DNA of 64,000 nt from UBA7455 sp026713185 (GTDB lineage: Bacteria > Pseudomonadota > Gammaproteobacteria > Pseudomonadales > Azotimanducaceae). Numbering within the stretch: position 1 is the first letter of the stretch; each line of letters opens with the position of its first letter. The DNA lies in contig OY762456.1 of NCBI GenBank assembly GCA_963665785.1, forward strand, positions 2,914,001-2,978,000, read 5' to 3'. The notes under the pieces are model-generated. The model was not told the origin of the DNA. It made no database searches and was given only the letters and a program-made list of their open reading frames with translations. A program made the position numbers and the translations under genes. This document shows positions 1 to 9,370 of this stretch, in pieces.

Positions 1-1462
1 GTTTCACCAGTAACCTTTCCAGCAACTCGAAGAAAAGTTCAGCCAAAATTGCCAGGCCTGCCGCCGGTAGTGCACCCTGAAGAATCAGATTCGTATCGTT
101 CAACGCAAGACCGGTGACGATGGGTTCGCCAAGCCCTCCAGCACCGATAAATGCGGCCAGTGTTGCCGTGCCAATACTGATAATGGCGGCTGTACGGATT
201 CCGGCCAGAATATTGGGTAGTGACATTGGCAATAGCACGTGGCGCAGTTGCTCCCATCTGGAAAGCCCAATGGCTTCAGCTACCCGTTTCAACAAAGGGT
301 CAATGGTGACCAGTGCAGTCACAGTATTACGGAGTATGGGTAACAGGGAGTACAGAAAAAGAGCCACGATCGCCGGCCACTCGCCAATCCCGAACAGAGG
401 GATCATTAATGCCAGCAATGCAATGGAAGGGACCGTCTGCAGCAATCCTGCAACATAAACAGTGACTCTTGACGCTGACCGGTTTCGATAAACAAGAATG
501 CCCAGAGGTAAACCAAAAAGACAACCCAGGGCCAATGCAATTATCGTCAGCTTAAGGTGGGTAATGGAATTGTGCAGTATTGAGGAAACAAGCCTGTCTT
601 CAATTTCAGTCTCGCCAAGATTTTCTTCCCTGATAAATTCACTCGCAACTTCTGCAAAGCTTTTGCCGTCAACAGTTGTCCTGCTGTTCAGTTCAAGCAT
701 CCTTTGATTGTCGATCCTGCCCGTCAGGCGAAGCAGAATATCTCGCGCTCCATCCGGCAAATCCGAGCGTACAAACGGGACTGCCAAATATTGTGGAAAG
801 TAACCTCTATCATCATCCAGTATTGCCAATGTATAGCGGGACAACTCCCCGTCAGTAGAATAGGCATCGGTGACATCAATGGTACCCTCGTCGATAGCCT
901 GATAGGCCAATCCATGTTCGATACCCACTGGTTTCCCGGACAGGCTGTAAGTACTGGCCATCCCGGGCCAGCCATCTTCCCTGTTCAGAAATTCCAGTGA
1001 AAAACCCAGAAGCAGTTCCGGGTGGTCCGCCAGATGCGATATCCGGGTTATGCCTTTTTCAATCGCCAGCTTTTCCTTCATCGCCATGGCATAGGTATTG
1101 TTGAAACCAAAGGAATCAAGCACCTGCAAACCAAGGCTCGAAACCGATGTATTCAGTTCGGCAATTTTCGGCTTGAGATTTTTAGTCTTTAGAATGACCT
1201 GGGACAGGGTGCCGGTATATTCTGCATAGACATCAATTTCGCCTCTCTCCAAAGCTTCGTAACATACCAATGTTCCACCCAGACCGAATTTTCTATCGAC
1301 AGTAAACCCTTCCAGTTCCAGCGATTGTGCCATGATTTCAGCCAGCAGATAATTTTCACTGAAGTTTTTACTGCCTATGGTAATAAGGTCTGAGTGCGCC
1401 GGTATACAGATCAGAAACAGCAGAAATAAAACGACAATACGGCGTGGGTCAGCCATCATCAT
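1..1462 (-). CDS. Osmoprotectant ABC transporter, substrate-binding/permease fusion (partial, runs off left edge)
   Basis: The reading frame stays open from three consecutive ATG codons (1462-1454) to the window edge, about 487 codons. The N-terminus has a short hydrophobic signal segment (RIVVLFLLFLICIPAHS), then a domain beginning ITIGSKNFSENYLLAEIMAQ, which is typical of OpuAC/ProX-like glycine betaine-choline binding proteins. From about residue 300 it becomes a multi-span permease with the EAA-type stretch EAIGLSRWEQLRHVLLPMS. This is the OpuB/Yeh arrangement with receptor and channel in one chain. The start overlaps the end of the ATPase gene by 14 bp, and a GGGGGAG ribosome site lies just upstream, so the two are co-translated. 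The C-terminus is missing from the window. The family assignment is solid; the exact substrate (betaine, choline, carnitine or other) is inference. Confidence 0.85.
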   Translation of the reverse strand, partial: MMMADPRRIVVLFLLFLICIPAHSDLITIGSKNFSENYLLAEIMAQSLELEGFTVDRKFGLGGTLVCYEALERGEIDVYAEYTGTLSQVILKTKNLKPKIAELNTSVSSLGLQVLDSFGFNNTYAMAMKEKLAIEKGITRISHLADHPELLLGFSLEFLNREDGWPGMASTYSLSGKPVGIEHGLAYQAIDEGTIDVTDAYSTDGELSRYTLAILDDDRGYFPQYLAVPFVRSDLPDGARDILLRLTGRIDNQRMLELNSRTTVDGKSFAEVASEFIREENLGETEIEDRLVSSILHNSITHLKLTIIALALGCLFGLPLGILVYRNRSASRVTVYVAGLLQTVPSIALLALMIPLFGIGEWPAIVALFLYSLLPILRNTVTALVTIDPLLKRVAEAIGLSRWEQLRHVLLPMSLPNILAGIRTAAIISIGTATLAAFIGAGGLGEPIVTGLALNDTNLILQGALPAAGLAILAELFFELLERLLVK

Positions 1463-2192
1463 ATGACTCCCCCCGAAATAACTGTCTGACGTAATCAGCA
1501 GCAGGGTTTGATTGAATTTCCTGTAAGTTACCCTGCTGGACAACCTGACCCTGCTTCAGAATAACAAGGTGCTGTGCAAGTTTTACTGCCTCGCTGATGT
1601 CATGTGTCACCAGGAGGATAGATTTTGCCGTAGAATTCTCAAGTCGCAGCATTTCATCGTAGATGGACTCCCGTGTAATGAGGTCCAGTGCCGAAAAAGG
1701 CTCATCCAGTAATAACAGGGGTGGGTCGAGCATCATTGCCCTGCACAATCCCACCCGTTGTTCCTGCCCCCCGGACAAGCTGTGCGGATACCGCCCGGAC
1801 AATTCGTCGTCCAGATCAAACAATGACAGCAAATTGTCATACCGCTCACTGATTTTTCGGGCAGACCATCCTTCCTTTCTGGCCATCAGAACCACATTTT
1901 CCCGAACTGTAAGGTGGGGGAACAATCCCGCTCCCTGTACCGCGTAACCCATGGACCGTCGCAGGGTGGTCAAACGACTGTAATCCAGCAATTCTCCATG
2001 TACCCGTACAGTGCCGGAATCCGGCAATATCAGTCCATTGACAAGTTGCAGAAGTGTTGACTTGCCACTGCCGCTCTCCCCTACAATCGCCGTCGTTGCG
2101 GCGGCAGGTAACGCCAGAGACAAATCATGTATGACCAGCTTGTCATTGTATGATTTGACTATATTTTCAAATTCAATTGAATGGCTGGACAA
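1449..2192 (-). CDS. Osmoprotectant ABC transporter ATP-binding protein (OpuCA/ProV type)
   Basis: This 247-residue ABC ATPase has Walker A GESGSGKST (38-46), a Q-loop region near VQGAGLFPHLTV, signature LSGGQEQR, Walker B LLLLDEPFSALD and switch histidine in LLVTHD. It matches the glycine betaine/proline (ProV, OpuCA) subfamily but lacks the C-terminal CBS pair that senses ionic strength in OpuA and ProV, so regulation by that route is not expected. It is the first gene of a two-gene minus-strand operon with the receptor-permease fusion directly downstream. It would sit on the cytoplasmic face and power import of a compatible solute. Confidence 0.88.
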   Translation of the reverse strand: MSSHSIEFENIVKSYNDKLVIHDLSLALPAAATTAIVGESGSGKSTLLQLVNGLILPDSGTVRVHGELLDYSRLTTLRRSMGYAVQGAGLFPHLTVRENVVLMARKEGWSARKISERYDNLLSLFDLDDELSGRYPHSLSGGQEQRVGLCRAMMLDPPLLLLDEPFSALDLITRESIYDEMLRLENSTAKSILLVTHDISEAVKLAQHLVILKQGQVVQQGNLQEIQSNPAADYVRQLFRGESYDDG

Positions 2193-2279
2193 TCTGACAA
2201 GCCTTCCATGTCACCAGGGTAATCAGTATACCAACATCAGAAAGTCAGCACGAACAGTCTGCCATCCATGACTCTGAAC

Positions 2280-3704
2280 TCACGTTAATAAGACCCCTGC
2301 TGTGGTGCCTGTTTTTGTCAAATATGATTTCAGGTCCCGCAGACAGTCAGATTCTCCATGTGTGGTCAGCAATCGATCAATTTCGTCCATCACTTTCTTG
2401 ATTTGATTACCACCCTGCCAGCGAGTCCTACGAAATTTATGCCAACGATCCTTTTCATCCGGAGACAGAGAGTCAGGATAATTACGTGCTCGAAAACGAA
2501 ACAGCAATTCATCAAACTGATCATCATGGAATCTACCGTTAAAAGTATGCAGTTGCCCGACATCAGACTGGTGTATCTGTTCCATTGTCGCCCGGTCTAC
2601 CGGGTCGGTGAATCCTCCCTGATAAAGCATATGGTCAGGGTCACTGGTCTCTGCAAAATCCCGCCTGGCAAAAGCATCACTTACTTTTTCCACCAGACCG
2701 CTGGTAGTCTGCAATTGCCTGAACCGTTTCTTACAGAGCGCAAGATCAATGCCTAATCTCATCTCATCGTGTTCGCTCAGAGTGGACAATGGTGCAATTG
2801 CCGGGCATCGATTGAGATGAATGGTCTTCAGCGGAATTCTCTTTTCCCCTTCTTCCAGGTTTCTGGTGGAAGTAAACACCAATCGCGCTATTTCTTCAGC
2901 GGATGCATTAATCAAAGTTTCAGTTTCTGAAGAAAGATCAAAACATATGATCCCGTTACTGTTATCGGGATGACTGCAGATTGGCAGGGTAATTGCCAGG
3001 CAGGCACGCCTGGCGCCGTACATTGAGGATACATGTACTATCGGTGACTTGCCTAATGGGTAGAGTTGACTGATCAGTTCCTTTTTCTGCCGCAGCATGA
3101 ATAGAAAGGAAAACAGCTTTGGTTGTCTTTTCCTGAGAAGTCCAGTCAATTCAACAGTGGCAAGCACATCCGATACGGCATCATGGGCATCGTGTTTAAT
3201 ACCGTTCGCCTCGGTGAGTGCTCCAAGACGAAATACTGGAGTTCCATCATCGTCCATTGGCCATTGCAAGCCATCCGGACGCAATGCAAAGGCCATCCGA
3301 AACAGATCGATGACATCCCATCTGGAATTCCCCTGTCGCCACTCACGGGCATAAGGATCCTGGAAATTCCGGTAACACATCTGTCGGGTGAATTCGTCAT
3401 CAAAACGAATACTGTTGTAACCGGCAACACAGGTCTCCGGCTCGAGAAAGTGCGAAAGTACCTGCTGACAGAACCGGGTTTCACTCAGGCCTGTCGACTG
3501 TAACTTCAACATGCTCAATCCTGTGACCAAAATAGCCTCGGGGCTGGGAATGACATCATCTCCAGGGCAACCATATAGATTGACGGGATCATCTATCTGG
3601 TTCAAATCCAGATCAGTCCGAACACCCGCAAACTGGACTGGCCGATCCATTACAGGATCGGTACCGGTTGTTTCAAAGTCATACCAGAAAATTGATGGTG
3701 ACAT
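2280..3704 (-). CDS. sbcB: Exodeoxyribonuclease I
   Basis: A 474-residue protein, the same size as E. coli ExoI (475). It opens with SIFWYDFETTGTDP, the DEDDh exonuclease ExoI motif holding the first two metal-binding acidic residues, followed by the second motif GYNSIRFDDEFTRQ and the HDAxxD motif in IKHDAHDAVSDVLAT. It degrades single-stranded DNA 3' to 5' in recombination and mismatch repair. I chose the ATG at 3704 rather than a GTG ten codons upstream because the family begins just before the DFETTG motif. It stands alone between the ABC operon and a divergent transporter gene. Confidence 0.93.
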   Translation of the reverse strand: MSPSIFWYDFETTGTDPVMDRPVQFAGVRTDLDLNQIDDPVNLYGCPGDDVIPSPEAILVTGLSMLKLQSTGLSETRFCQQVLSHFLEPETCVAGYNSIRFDDEFTRQMCYRNFQDPYAREWRQGNSRWDVIDLFRMAFALRPDGLQWPMDDDGTPVFRLGALTEANGIKHDAHDAVSDVLATVELTGLLRKRQPKLFSFLFMLRQKKELISQLYPLGKSPIVHVSSMYGARRACLAITLPICSHPDNSNGIICFDLSSETETLINASAEEIARLVFTSTRNLEEGEKRIPLKTIHLNRCPAIAPLSTLSEHDEMRLGIDLALCKKRFRQLQTTSGLVEKVSDAFARRDFAETSDPDHMLYQGGFTDPVDRATMEQIHQSDVGQLHTFNGRFHDDQFDELLFRFRARNYPDSLSPDEKDRWHKFRRTRWQGGNQIKKVMDEIDRLLTTHGESDCLRDLKSYLTKTGTTAGVLLT

Positions 3705-4077
3705 GGGACCAGTATAGCCCTTTGTTTCAAGCACTCAACACAACTGAGCACCTCATCCGGAAGCAACCATCTAACCAACCCACACAATGTCCAATCTGCG
3801 AACAACCTCGTTAACAAAACAAGCCCACAAATAAGCACAACATCCGACTTACAGCAGATGGCTTTGGGGTGTTCATTTGCGTAAGCCTAATGTCGTAGCG
3901 CCGAGCTGGAGGAGCATGACTACAGGCATGCGGGGGAAGCGAGGGCAGCCCGGAGGGACGCGCAGACGCTGAAGCAAATGAATGCCCCAAAGCCATCTGC
4001 GAACAGCCTGAATTAAATAAACTGTCCCCCGAATAGGCAGAAACCCTATATAATCGTGCCTTTTTTCCGGGACCAAC
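3705..4077. other. Gene-free stretch between sbcB and the anion transporter
   Basis: This divergent intergenic region of about 370 bp holds no convincing gene. Its main content is the 147-bp inverted-repeat element at 3854-4000 (own entry). A 14-base near-direct repeat (TCTGCGAACARCCT) occurs at 3794-3807 and again at 3996-4009, so the second copy overlaps the end of the element. Promoters for both flanking genes must lie here but none stands out. Confidence 0.6.
3854..4000. repeat. 147-bp element with 27-bp terminal inverted repeats (MITE-like or long hairpin)
   Basis: The arms at 3854-3880 and 3974-4000 are inverted copies that agree at 25 of 27 bases (left arm starts GCAGATGGCTTTGGGG). 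The 93-base centre is richer in GC than the surroundings and contains no open frame of note. There is no obvious target-site duplication flanking it. It could be a non-autonomous mobile element, a REP-like/BIME unit, or the remains of a small insertion. No second copy is seen in the window. Confidence 0.6.
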
Positions 4078-5448
4078 ATGAATCGATCGAAGATATTCCT
4101 TGCAGCAGGTCCCATCCTCGGCGCCGTTTTATTTTTTACATTGAAAGCTATGGGCTGGGAAAGCAGCGCATGCTGGACTGCCGCCATCGCCATTACCTGT
4201 GCCGTCTGGTGGATATTTGAACCAATACCTATACCCGCAACTTCCCTTTTACCCATTGCCACATTCCCGGTTCTGGGCATTCTGACACCCAGGGAGATCG
4301 GCGAATCCTACGGCAGCCCTCTGGTGTTATTGCTTTTAGGCGGATTCATCCTGTCCACGGCGATGGCAAGCAGTGGCGCACATCGCCGGGTTGCACTCAC
4401 CATGGTCAATCTGGTAGGTGGCTCCAGCAGTCGACGACTGGTGCTTGGATTTATGGCTGCATCGGCATTGTTGAGCATGTGGATTTCAAATACTGCCACA
4501 ACCTTGATGCTGCTCCCGGTAGCTCTGGCTGTATTGGAAAAAGCCGAAGACAAATCACTGGCAATCCCCCTGCTTCTCGGTATCGCCTACGCGGCAAGTG
4601 TCGGTGGTATTGGAACACCCATTGGTACCCCACCGAATCTATTGTTCCGGGAGGTCTATCAACAGTTTACGGGAACAGAAATACCGTTTCTAACCTGGAT
4701 GAGCTGGGGTATACCGGTTGTCATCATCTTTGTGCCGATCATCGGGGTCTACCTTACAAGGAATCTCACTTTTACCGGAAATTTCAACATGCCGGCTGTG
4801 GGAAAGTGGCAACCTTATGAAAAACGCGTATTGATCGTTTTCTCTCTTACCGCACTTGCCTGGATGACCCGTGGCGAACCATTTGGCGGCTGGAAAACAT
4901 GGCTTGATTTACCGGGCGCCAACGATGCCAGCGTCGCATTGATCGCTGTTATTCTCATGTTCCTCATTCCCAATGGTAAGGGGGGTAAACTGCTGGATTG
5001 GGAAACAGCCAACCGTATTCCATGGGGAATGCTAATATTGTTTGGTGGTGGCATTGCGATTGCCAAAGCTTTTATTGCATCAGGTTTGAGTACCGCACTT
5101 GGCGAAATGCTATCCGGAATTGCTACATGGCATATTGTCATGATGCTGGCGATGATCTGCCTGGGAATAACATTTCTGACGGAGGTTACCAGCAATACTG
5201 CAACGACAACTCTGATGATGCCAATCCTGGCTGCCGCTGCGATAGCAGCAGGTATGGAACCGGCATTGCTGATGGTACCGGCGGCAATGAGTGCCAGTTG
5301 CGCCTTTATGTTACCGGTGGCAACCGCTCCGAATATGGTGGTTTTCAGTACCGGCACCGTACCGATAAAAGTGATGGCCAGAGAAGGTGTGGCGCTTAAT
5401 CTAATTGGTGCTGTAATTATTACAACAGTTTGTCTGGTATTTTTGTAG
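4078..5448 (+). CDS. SLC13 (DASS) family anion/sodium symporter
   Basis: A 456-residue polytopic membrane protein with two repeats of the SNT signature of divalent anion:sodium symporters: ISNTATTLMLLPVALAV near residue 140 and TSNTATTTLMMPILAA near residue 372. These motifs coordinate sodium and the substrate carboxylates in VcINDY-like proteins. About eleven hydrophobic segments are visible, and the loop GTPIGTPPNLLF is also a family hallmark. Likely substrates are dicarboxylates, citrate or sulfate; the sequence does not decide. It is monocistronic and divergent from sbcB. Confidence 0.85.
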   Translation: MNRSKIFLAAGPILGAVLFFTLKAMGWESSACWTAAIAITCAVWWIFEPIPIPATSLLPIATFPVLGILTPREIGESYGSPLVLLLLGGFILSTAMASSGAHRRVALTMVNLVGGSSSRRLVLGFMAASALLSMWISNTATTLMLLPVALAVLEKAEDKSLAIPLLLGIAYAASVGGIGTPIGTPPNLLFREVYQQFTGTEIPFLTWMSWGIPVVIIFVPIIGVYLTRNLTFTGNFNMPAVGKWQPYEKRVLIVFSLTALAWMTRGEPFGGWKTWLDLPGANDASVALIAVILMFLIPNGKGGKLLDWETANRIPWGMLILFGGGIAIAKAFIASGLSTALGEMLSGIATWHIVMMLAMICLGITFLTEVTSNTATTTLMMPILAAAAIAAGMEPALLMVPAAMSASCAFMLPVATAPNMVVFSTGTVPIKVMAREGVALNLIGAVIITTVCLVFL

Positions 5449-5485
5449 TCACTTTCAAGGGAGTTGTATGTGCCGGCAAGTCTCG

Positions 5486-6913
5486 TTATGACATGTTTCG
5501 ACCAGGACTGAAAACAGGTTTTAAATTAAGCAGCAGATCGTTGTAACCACTTTTCAGCGCTCCCGCGCGAAAACGCCAAATGATGAGGGCTCCCAGGGCA
5601 AGCGCCCCTCCCCATTGCAACACCAATAGTGCTGGTGATTCAGAAGCATCCAGATTGACGGTTAATTCATACCCTGTTGCAATCAGCAGCAGATCAATGG
5701 CGATTCCCAACACAACAGTAACGACAATGACGATACCTACGTAGATTGAGGCAAAACGGGTTCCGAACTGACTGATAATGATCGCTATAGTGCCTGTGTT
5801 CGTGGCCGGTCCGGTCATCAGGAAAATCAGTGCTGCACCGGGGCTGAAGCCTTTGGCAATGAGTGCTGCTGCAATGGGTGTACTTGCAGAAGCACAGATA
5901 TAAAGAGGTACGCCAAATATCACCATCGCAGGGTAGGAAAGCCATCGGGCATATCCGTGTTCCATGAGATCGCTGGGGATAGCCAGATAAATCAACCCGC
6001 CAAGCACAATGCCTACCAGGAGAGCGAATAAAATATCATCAGCGATTTCAACAAAGCCATACCGGAAGATATGTTTCATAAGGGTTTTAAAATCAATGCC
6101 AATCTCTTCTTTAACCGAAGTGACCGCAATTGTGTCTTCCCTGATGGAGTTGTCTTTTCGACGAGAATCAGGCTTGACCCAGGAAATAAATCGCCATGAC
6201 GATATCGTCGATGCAACAACTCGCAAATACTCCAGGATCATACGTTTCAATAAAGACGGTGTAACAAAACAGTCATCGGAACCTGGAAACAACGTCTGGT
6301 GATTTCCTTGATCGTCGCAGCAGTCAGGATCCTGATCGTCGTCAAATTCATGGACCTGTTCAATGCTGTGACCATGTGCGGTAACGTCGTCATTGCCATG
6401 TTGATTGTTTCCAGCATCCGGGAATGACGAAGTCTCTTCACCTCGCATCATACCAATGCAAAAAATGCCTGCTACCACCGCCGTGATAAAACTGATGATT
6501 GGACGTACGATAGCAGCGATCCAGCCAAAGAACGCATTGGTGACTAATATCGAATCAGCACCCGTTTCCGGCGCCGTGATCAGAAATGACATACATGCCG
6601 AACGCGAAGCGCCTTTGCGCCGCATTTCCGCCACTACCGGTACTACAGAACAACTGCAAAGAGGCATCGGTACCCCTATCGCCGCGCTGGTACTCACGGA
6701 TTTCAAGCTTTCATCATGGAACCATCTGACTACAGCCTGGCGTGAAATGAATACATGTAATAATCCGGAAAGAAACAGTCCGAGCAGCAACATGGGCGAC
6801 AACAAGAGAAAAGACGAATAAAGGAAGTCGAAAAAACCAGTAAATGCATATGCTAAATCAGTAAACACAGCTTTCGCTCCAGACAAGGCCAGATTTGAGG
6901 TCGACAAGAACAC
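5486..6913 (-). CDS. ArsP/SO_0444-type metal efflux permease
   Basis: A 475-residue permease of the DUF318/ArsP_1 family. It shows GVPMPLCSCSVVPVV with the cysteine pair C86/C88, and in the second half GVPLYICASASTPIAAALIAKG and LMTGPATNTGTIAI, the duplicated membrane signature of the family. Between the halves, about residues 165-215, lies a His/Asp/Cys-rich loop (HGNDD, HGHSIEQVHEFDDD, CCDDQGNH), which fits cytoplasmic metal binding. In SO_0444 relatives the role is Cu/Zn export; ArsP relatives export trivalent organoarsenicals. The metal-rich loop favours a cation. It stands alone, convergent with the SLC13 gene, and no metalloregulator gene is adjacent. Confidence 0.8.
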   Translation of the reverse strand: MFLSTSNLALSGAKAVFTDLAYAFTGFFDFLYSSFLLLSPMLLLGLFLSGLLHVFISRQAVVRWFHDESLKSVSTSAAIGVPMPLCSCSVVPVVAEMRRKGASRSACMSFLITAPETGADSILVTNAFFGWIAAIVRPIISFITAVVAGIFCIGMMRGEETSSFPDAGNNQHGNDDVTAHGHSIEQVHEFDDDQDPDCCDDQGNHQTLFPGSDDCFVTPSLLKRMILEYLRVVASTISSWRFISWVKPDSRRKDNSIREDTIAVTSVKEEIGIDFKTLMKHIFRYGFVEIADDILFALLVGIVLGGLIYLAIPSDLMEHGYARWLSYPAMVIFGVPLYICASASTPIAAALIAKGFSPGAALIFLMTGPATNTGTIAIIISQFGTRFASIYVGIVIVVTVVLGIAIDLLLIATGYELTVNLDASESPALLVLQWGGALALGALIIWRFRAGALKSGYNDLLLNLKPVFSPGRNMS

Positions 6914-7031
6914 TCTTTACACATGTTGAATACATTCCATTGAGTACCCTGAAGAGTAAAATCTGACATTGATCATCTGGCAATCCTACACGCGCTGCTG
7001 AAGATGGGTCAAGAAGTAGCCCTGTTCAGTA

Positions 7032-8084
7032 TCACCAGTCCAGGATCTCGACCCGGGGTGTCTCGGGCATCTCCTCGGCCAGCAGCCAGCGTCCAAACAG
7101 AATGCCTTCGCGGTAACCGGCCGTGCTGATCCAGTTTGGCTCTTTGGACCGGTGTGAGAGGTGCACGACATAGCTCCCGTCTGCTTCCGGTAGCGCCGTT
7201 TTCTTGTTGATGCAGACGGGGAAATCCCGATAGTTCATGGACTGCATGAAGAAGTTCCAGGTCTGGAGTCCCCAGTAGCACGCTTCGGGGGAGCGGAAAC
7301 GGATCCGCATGTATTGGTTTTCACGCAGACGGAAGCGGCAAAAGCAGTAGACGTTGTCAACGGTACCCCACCCACCCTGATCGGCATCGAATTCGAATGG
7401 CGGCAGAAACTCGTTGATAGGAAACACCACCGGTAGAGGCGCGATCCAGGTTGTGCAGCGGAAGAACATTGCCATCGTGCGAATGCGACGGGCAAGCCGC
7501 TCATCTGTCAGGGGGAGAACCGGTGGCTGCGGAGAGACGTTGGCGATTTCGAGAATGCTCTCCCTGGAAGCCTGTCGGTCAAAGAAGTACTCGCGGGAGA
7601 ACAGTGTCACGGAATCTGCTGCAATCAGGAACTCGTTTCGACCCGCGGGGTGCGGAGTCAGCTTGATCTCGAACGAACCGTCTTTCTCGAATGCGATGTC
7701 ACGGTGGTTGATGTTCAGCGTCACGCGATCAGCCAGCTCGCCGTGAGGATCACCGCCGTACAGGCAGAAGCTCAGATAGCAACTGTCGAAACGTCGGCCC
7801 CGGATGACGTATTCCTGGTCGCCCCGAACCTGCGAGAAGTAGTACACGGCGTCTACGTTATCGCCGTACAGCTTGCGGTTGCTGTCGGCCAGCAGCATGA
7901 ACCGGGGACGAAGCGGGTCGTTGTGCAGGTAGAACTCGACGGCCACCTGCAGGAGATGGAAGAGATGCTGGTATCCGTCCACTTTACCCTGTTCGTCAAT
8001 GCCTTTCTCAGGTTCGAGGAATGTCTGATCCGCATCTCGGATGACGTCAAGAAACTCGTGGAGGGCTTCCCGGCTCTGCTTCAT
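7032..8084 (-). CDS. DUF1214-domain protein
   Basis: A 350-residue soluble protein with no signal peptide. The C-terminal half (about 220-350) fits DUF1214, with the run PEACYWGLQTWNFFMQSMNY and a final GRWLLAEEMPETPRVEIL. The N-terminal half resembles the DUF1254/1214-type sandwich proteins of actinobacteria and marine proteobacteria, whose biochemistry is unknown. Its start overlaps the stop of the upstream sulfotransferase gene by 4 bp (ATGA), so it is the last gene of a three-gene operon with SCP2. Base composition is clearly richer in GC than the flanking genes. I do not infer a function beyond a shared pathway with its operon partners. Confidence 0.7.
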   Translation of the reverse strand: MKQSREALHEFLDVIRDADQTFLEPEKGIDEQGKVDGYQHLFHLLQVAVEFYLHNDPLRPRFMLLADSNRKLYGDNVDAVYYFSQVRGDQEYVIRGRRFDSCYLSFCLYGGDPHGELADRVTLNINHRDIAFEKDGSFEIKLTPHPAGRNEFLIAADSVTLFSREYFFDRQASRESILEIANVSPQPPVLPLTDERLARRIRTMAMFFRCTTWIAPLPVVFPINEFLPPFEFDADQGGWGTVDNVYCFCRFRLRENQYMRIRFRSPEACYWGLQTWNFFMQSMNYRDFPVCINKKTALPEADGSYVVHLSHRSKEPNWISTAGYREGILFGRWLLAEEMPETPRVEILDW

Positions 8085-9370
8085 CGTCCAGCTCCGTGTA
8101 CTGTCCCCACCACCGGCAATGCACCACTGCCTGTTTCCCGAAGGAAGTCCAGGTAGTCCTGGTAGCAGCGTTTGATGTCGGACTCGGAAAGCCCGATCTG
8201 GTTCAGCGAATATTCGTGCTCACCATGCCGACCACGCCGCTCGTCGTGCAGGAAGCGCTCCATGCGTGTGCGGCTCGCGACGTCCAGTTCCCAGCCGAAG
8301 TGCGCATAGATGCTTTCCACAGCCCTGATCTGGTCTTCGAGGAAGTCATCGAACAGGATGTCCACGATCTGATCTTCCTTGTCCAGCATGGTCCTGTCCT
8401 CTAGAAACCTGTTGAAGTAGTCGGCCCAGATATGCAACTGCTCGTGTCCCGTTCGCGCCGGATCTTCGTGATCGGAATAGAGCGAGCGCATAGAGGAGAT
8501 GAGGCTTGCGGTTGAGGGCACCACTGCGGACGGATGGCGATGCGTCATGATGATCCGGGCATCGGGGTATACCTCGAACAGTGCGCTGAGTCGCATGAGG
8601 TGTACCGGAGACTTCAGTAGCCAGCGGTCGGGCCGAATACCGCCGGACTGGAGGTATTGGAGGAAGCGCTTGTGCCAGAGGAAGTTGCCGACCTGATCCG
8701 CGGCGTTTGCGAACCACTCGTGGTACCCTGGAAGGTAGCACTGTGCGACGAACTGGAAGCTCGTGAAGTTAAGTGCGGTAACGGCGATACACTCCTGTGG
8801 TGAGTCGGCTTCCATGTAGTGCTTCCTGCGGAAATCGGGAACCAGTGCGAACAGCCGGGCGAATTCTTTGCGGATGACTTCGATTCTTTCGTTGTCCCGG
8901 TAATCGGCTGGCGTTGGCGCGGGATGGGGCAGGAGACACTCCCAGCACAGTGGCGCCCGGTGGGCAGTGTCCCGGTGCAGGAGCGCCTGCAGGATAGTGG
9001 TTCCGGACCTCGGCATACCAATGATAAACACGGGGTCGGTGATGCGCTCGTTGGCGATCTCCGGTCTTGCCATAAGCGTCTTCTCGACCAGGAATCGCGA
9101 CTCAGCGGTGCGGTTCAGCATGTTCCGCAGCGCAATCTTGCCAAACGCATTAGGCTTCGCATCGGCGCAGATTGAGTGCAGCAATTGCCCGAGGCCCTCG
9201 GACATCGCATCGTCCAGATGCGTGAAACCGGTCGCCTCGGCCGCTGCATCCAGCACACGACCCCGGTCGGGGTCAAACAGCCGGACTCCGCATCGTTCGG
9301 CGATCGCACCGGTCCGATTGAGGAGCCTGAGTGTGATTGACCGCTCGACAGGGATCGGCGTGTCGTACAT
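8081..9370 (-). CDS. Sulfotransferase family protein
   Basis: A 429-residue protein with the 5'-phosphosulfate-binding P-loop IIGMPRSGTTI (about 116-126) typical of the Sulfotransfer_3 family, followed by the ETDSP-like region EADSPQECIAV and the 3'-phosphate-binding stretch RWLLKSPVHLMRLSALFEVYPD / IIMTHRHPSAVVPS. It should transfer sulfate from PAPS to a hydroxyl or amine of a small molecule. It sits between SCP2 (1-bp overlap at 9370) and DUF1214 (4-bp overlap), which suggests a lipid- or sterol-like acceptor; that is inference from the SCP2 partner. GC content is elevated compared with neighbours. Confidence 0.82.
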   Translation of the reverse strand: MYDTPIPVERSITLRLLNRTGAIAERCGVRLFDPDRGRVLDAAAEATGFTHLDDAMSEGLGQLLHSICADAKPNAFGKIALRNMLNRTAESRFLVEKTLMARPEIANERITDPVFIIGMPRSGTTILQALLHRDTAHRAPLCWECLLPHPAPTPADYRDNERIEVIRKEFARLFALVPDFRRKHYMEADSPQECIAVTALNFTSFQFVAQCYLPGYHEWFANAADQVGNFLWHKRFLQYLQSGGIRPDRWLLKSPVHLMRLSALFEVYPDARIIMTHRHPSAVVPSTASLISSMRSLYSDHEDPARTGHEQLHIWADYFNRFLEDRTMLDKEDQIVDILFDDFLEDQIRAVESIYAHFGWELDVASRTRMERFLHDERRGRHGEHEYSLNQIGLSESDIKRCYQDYLDFLRETGSGALPVVGTVHGAGR

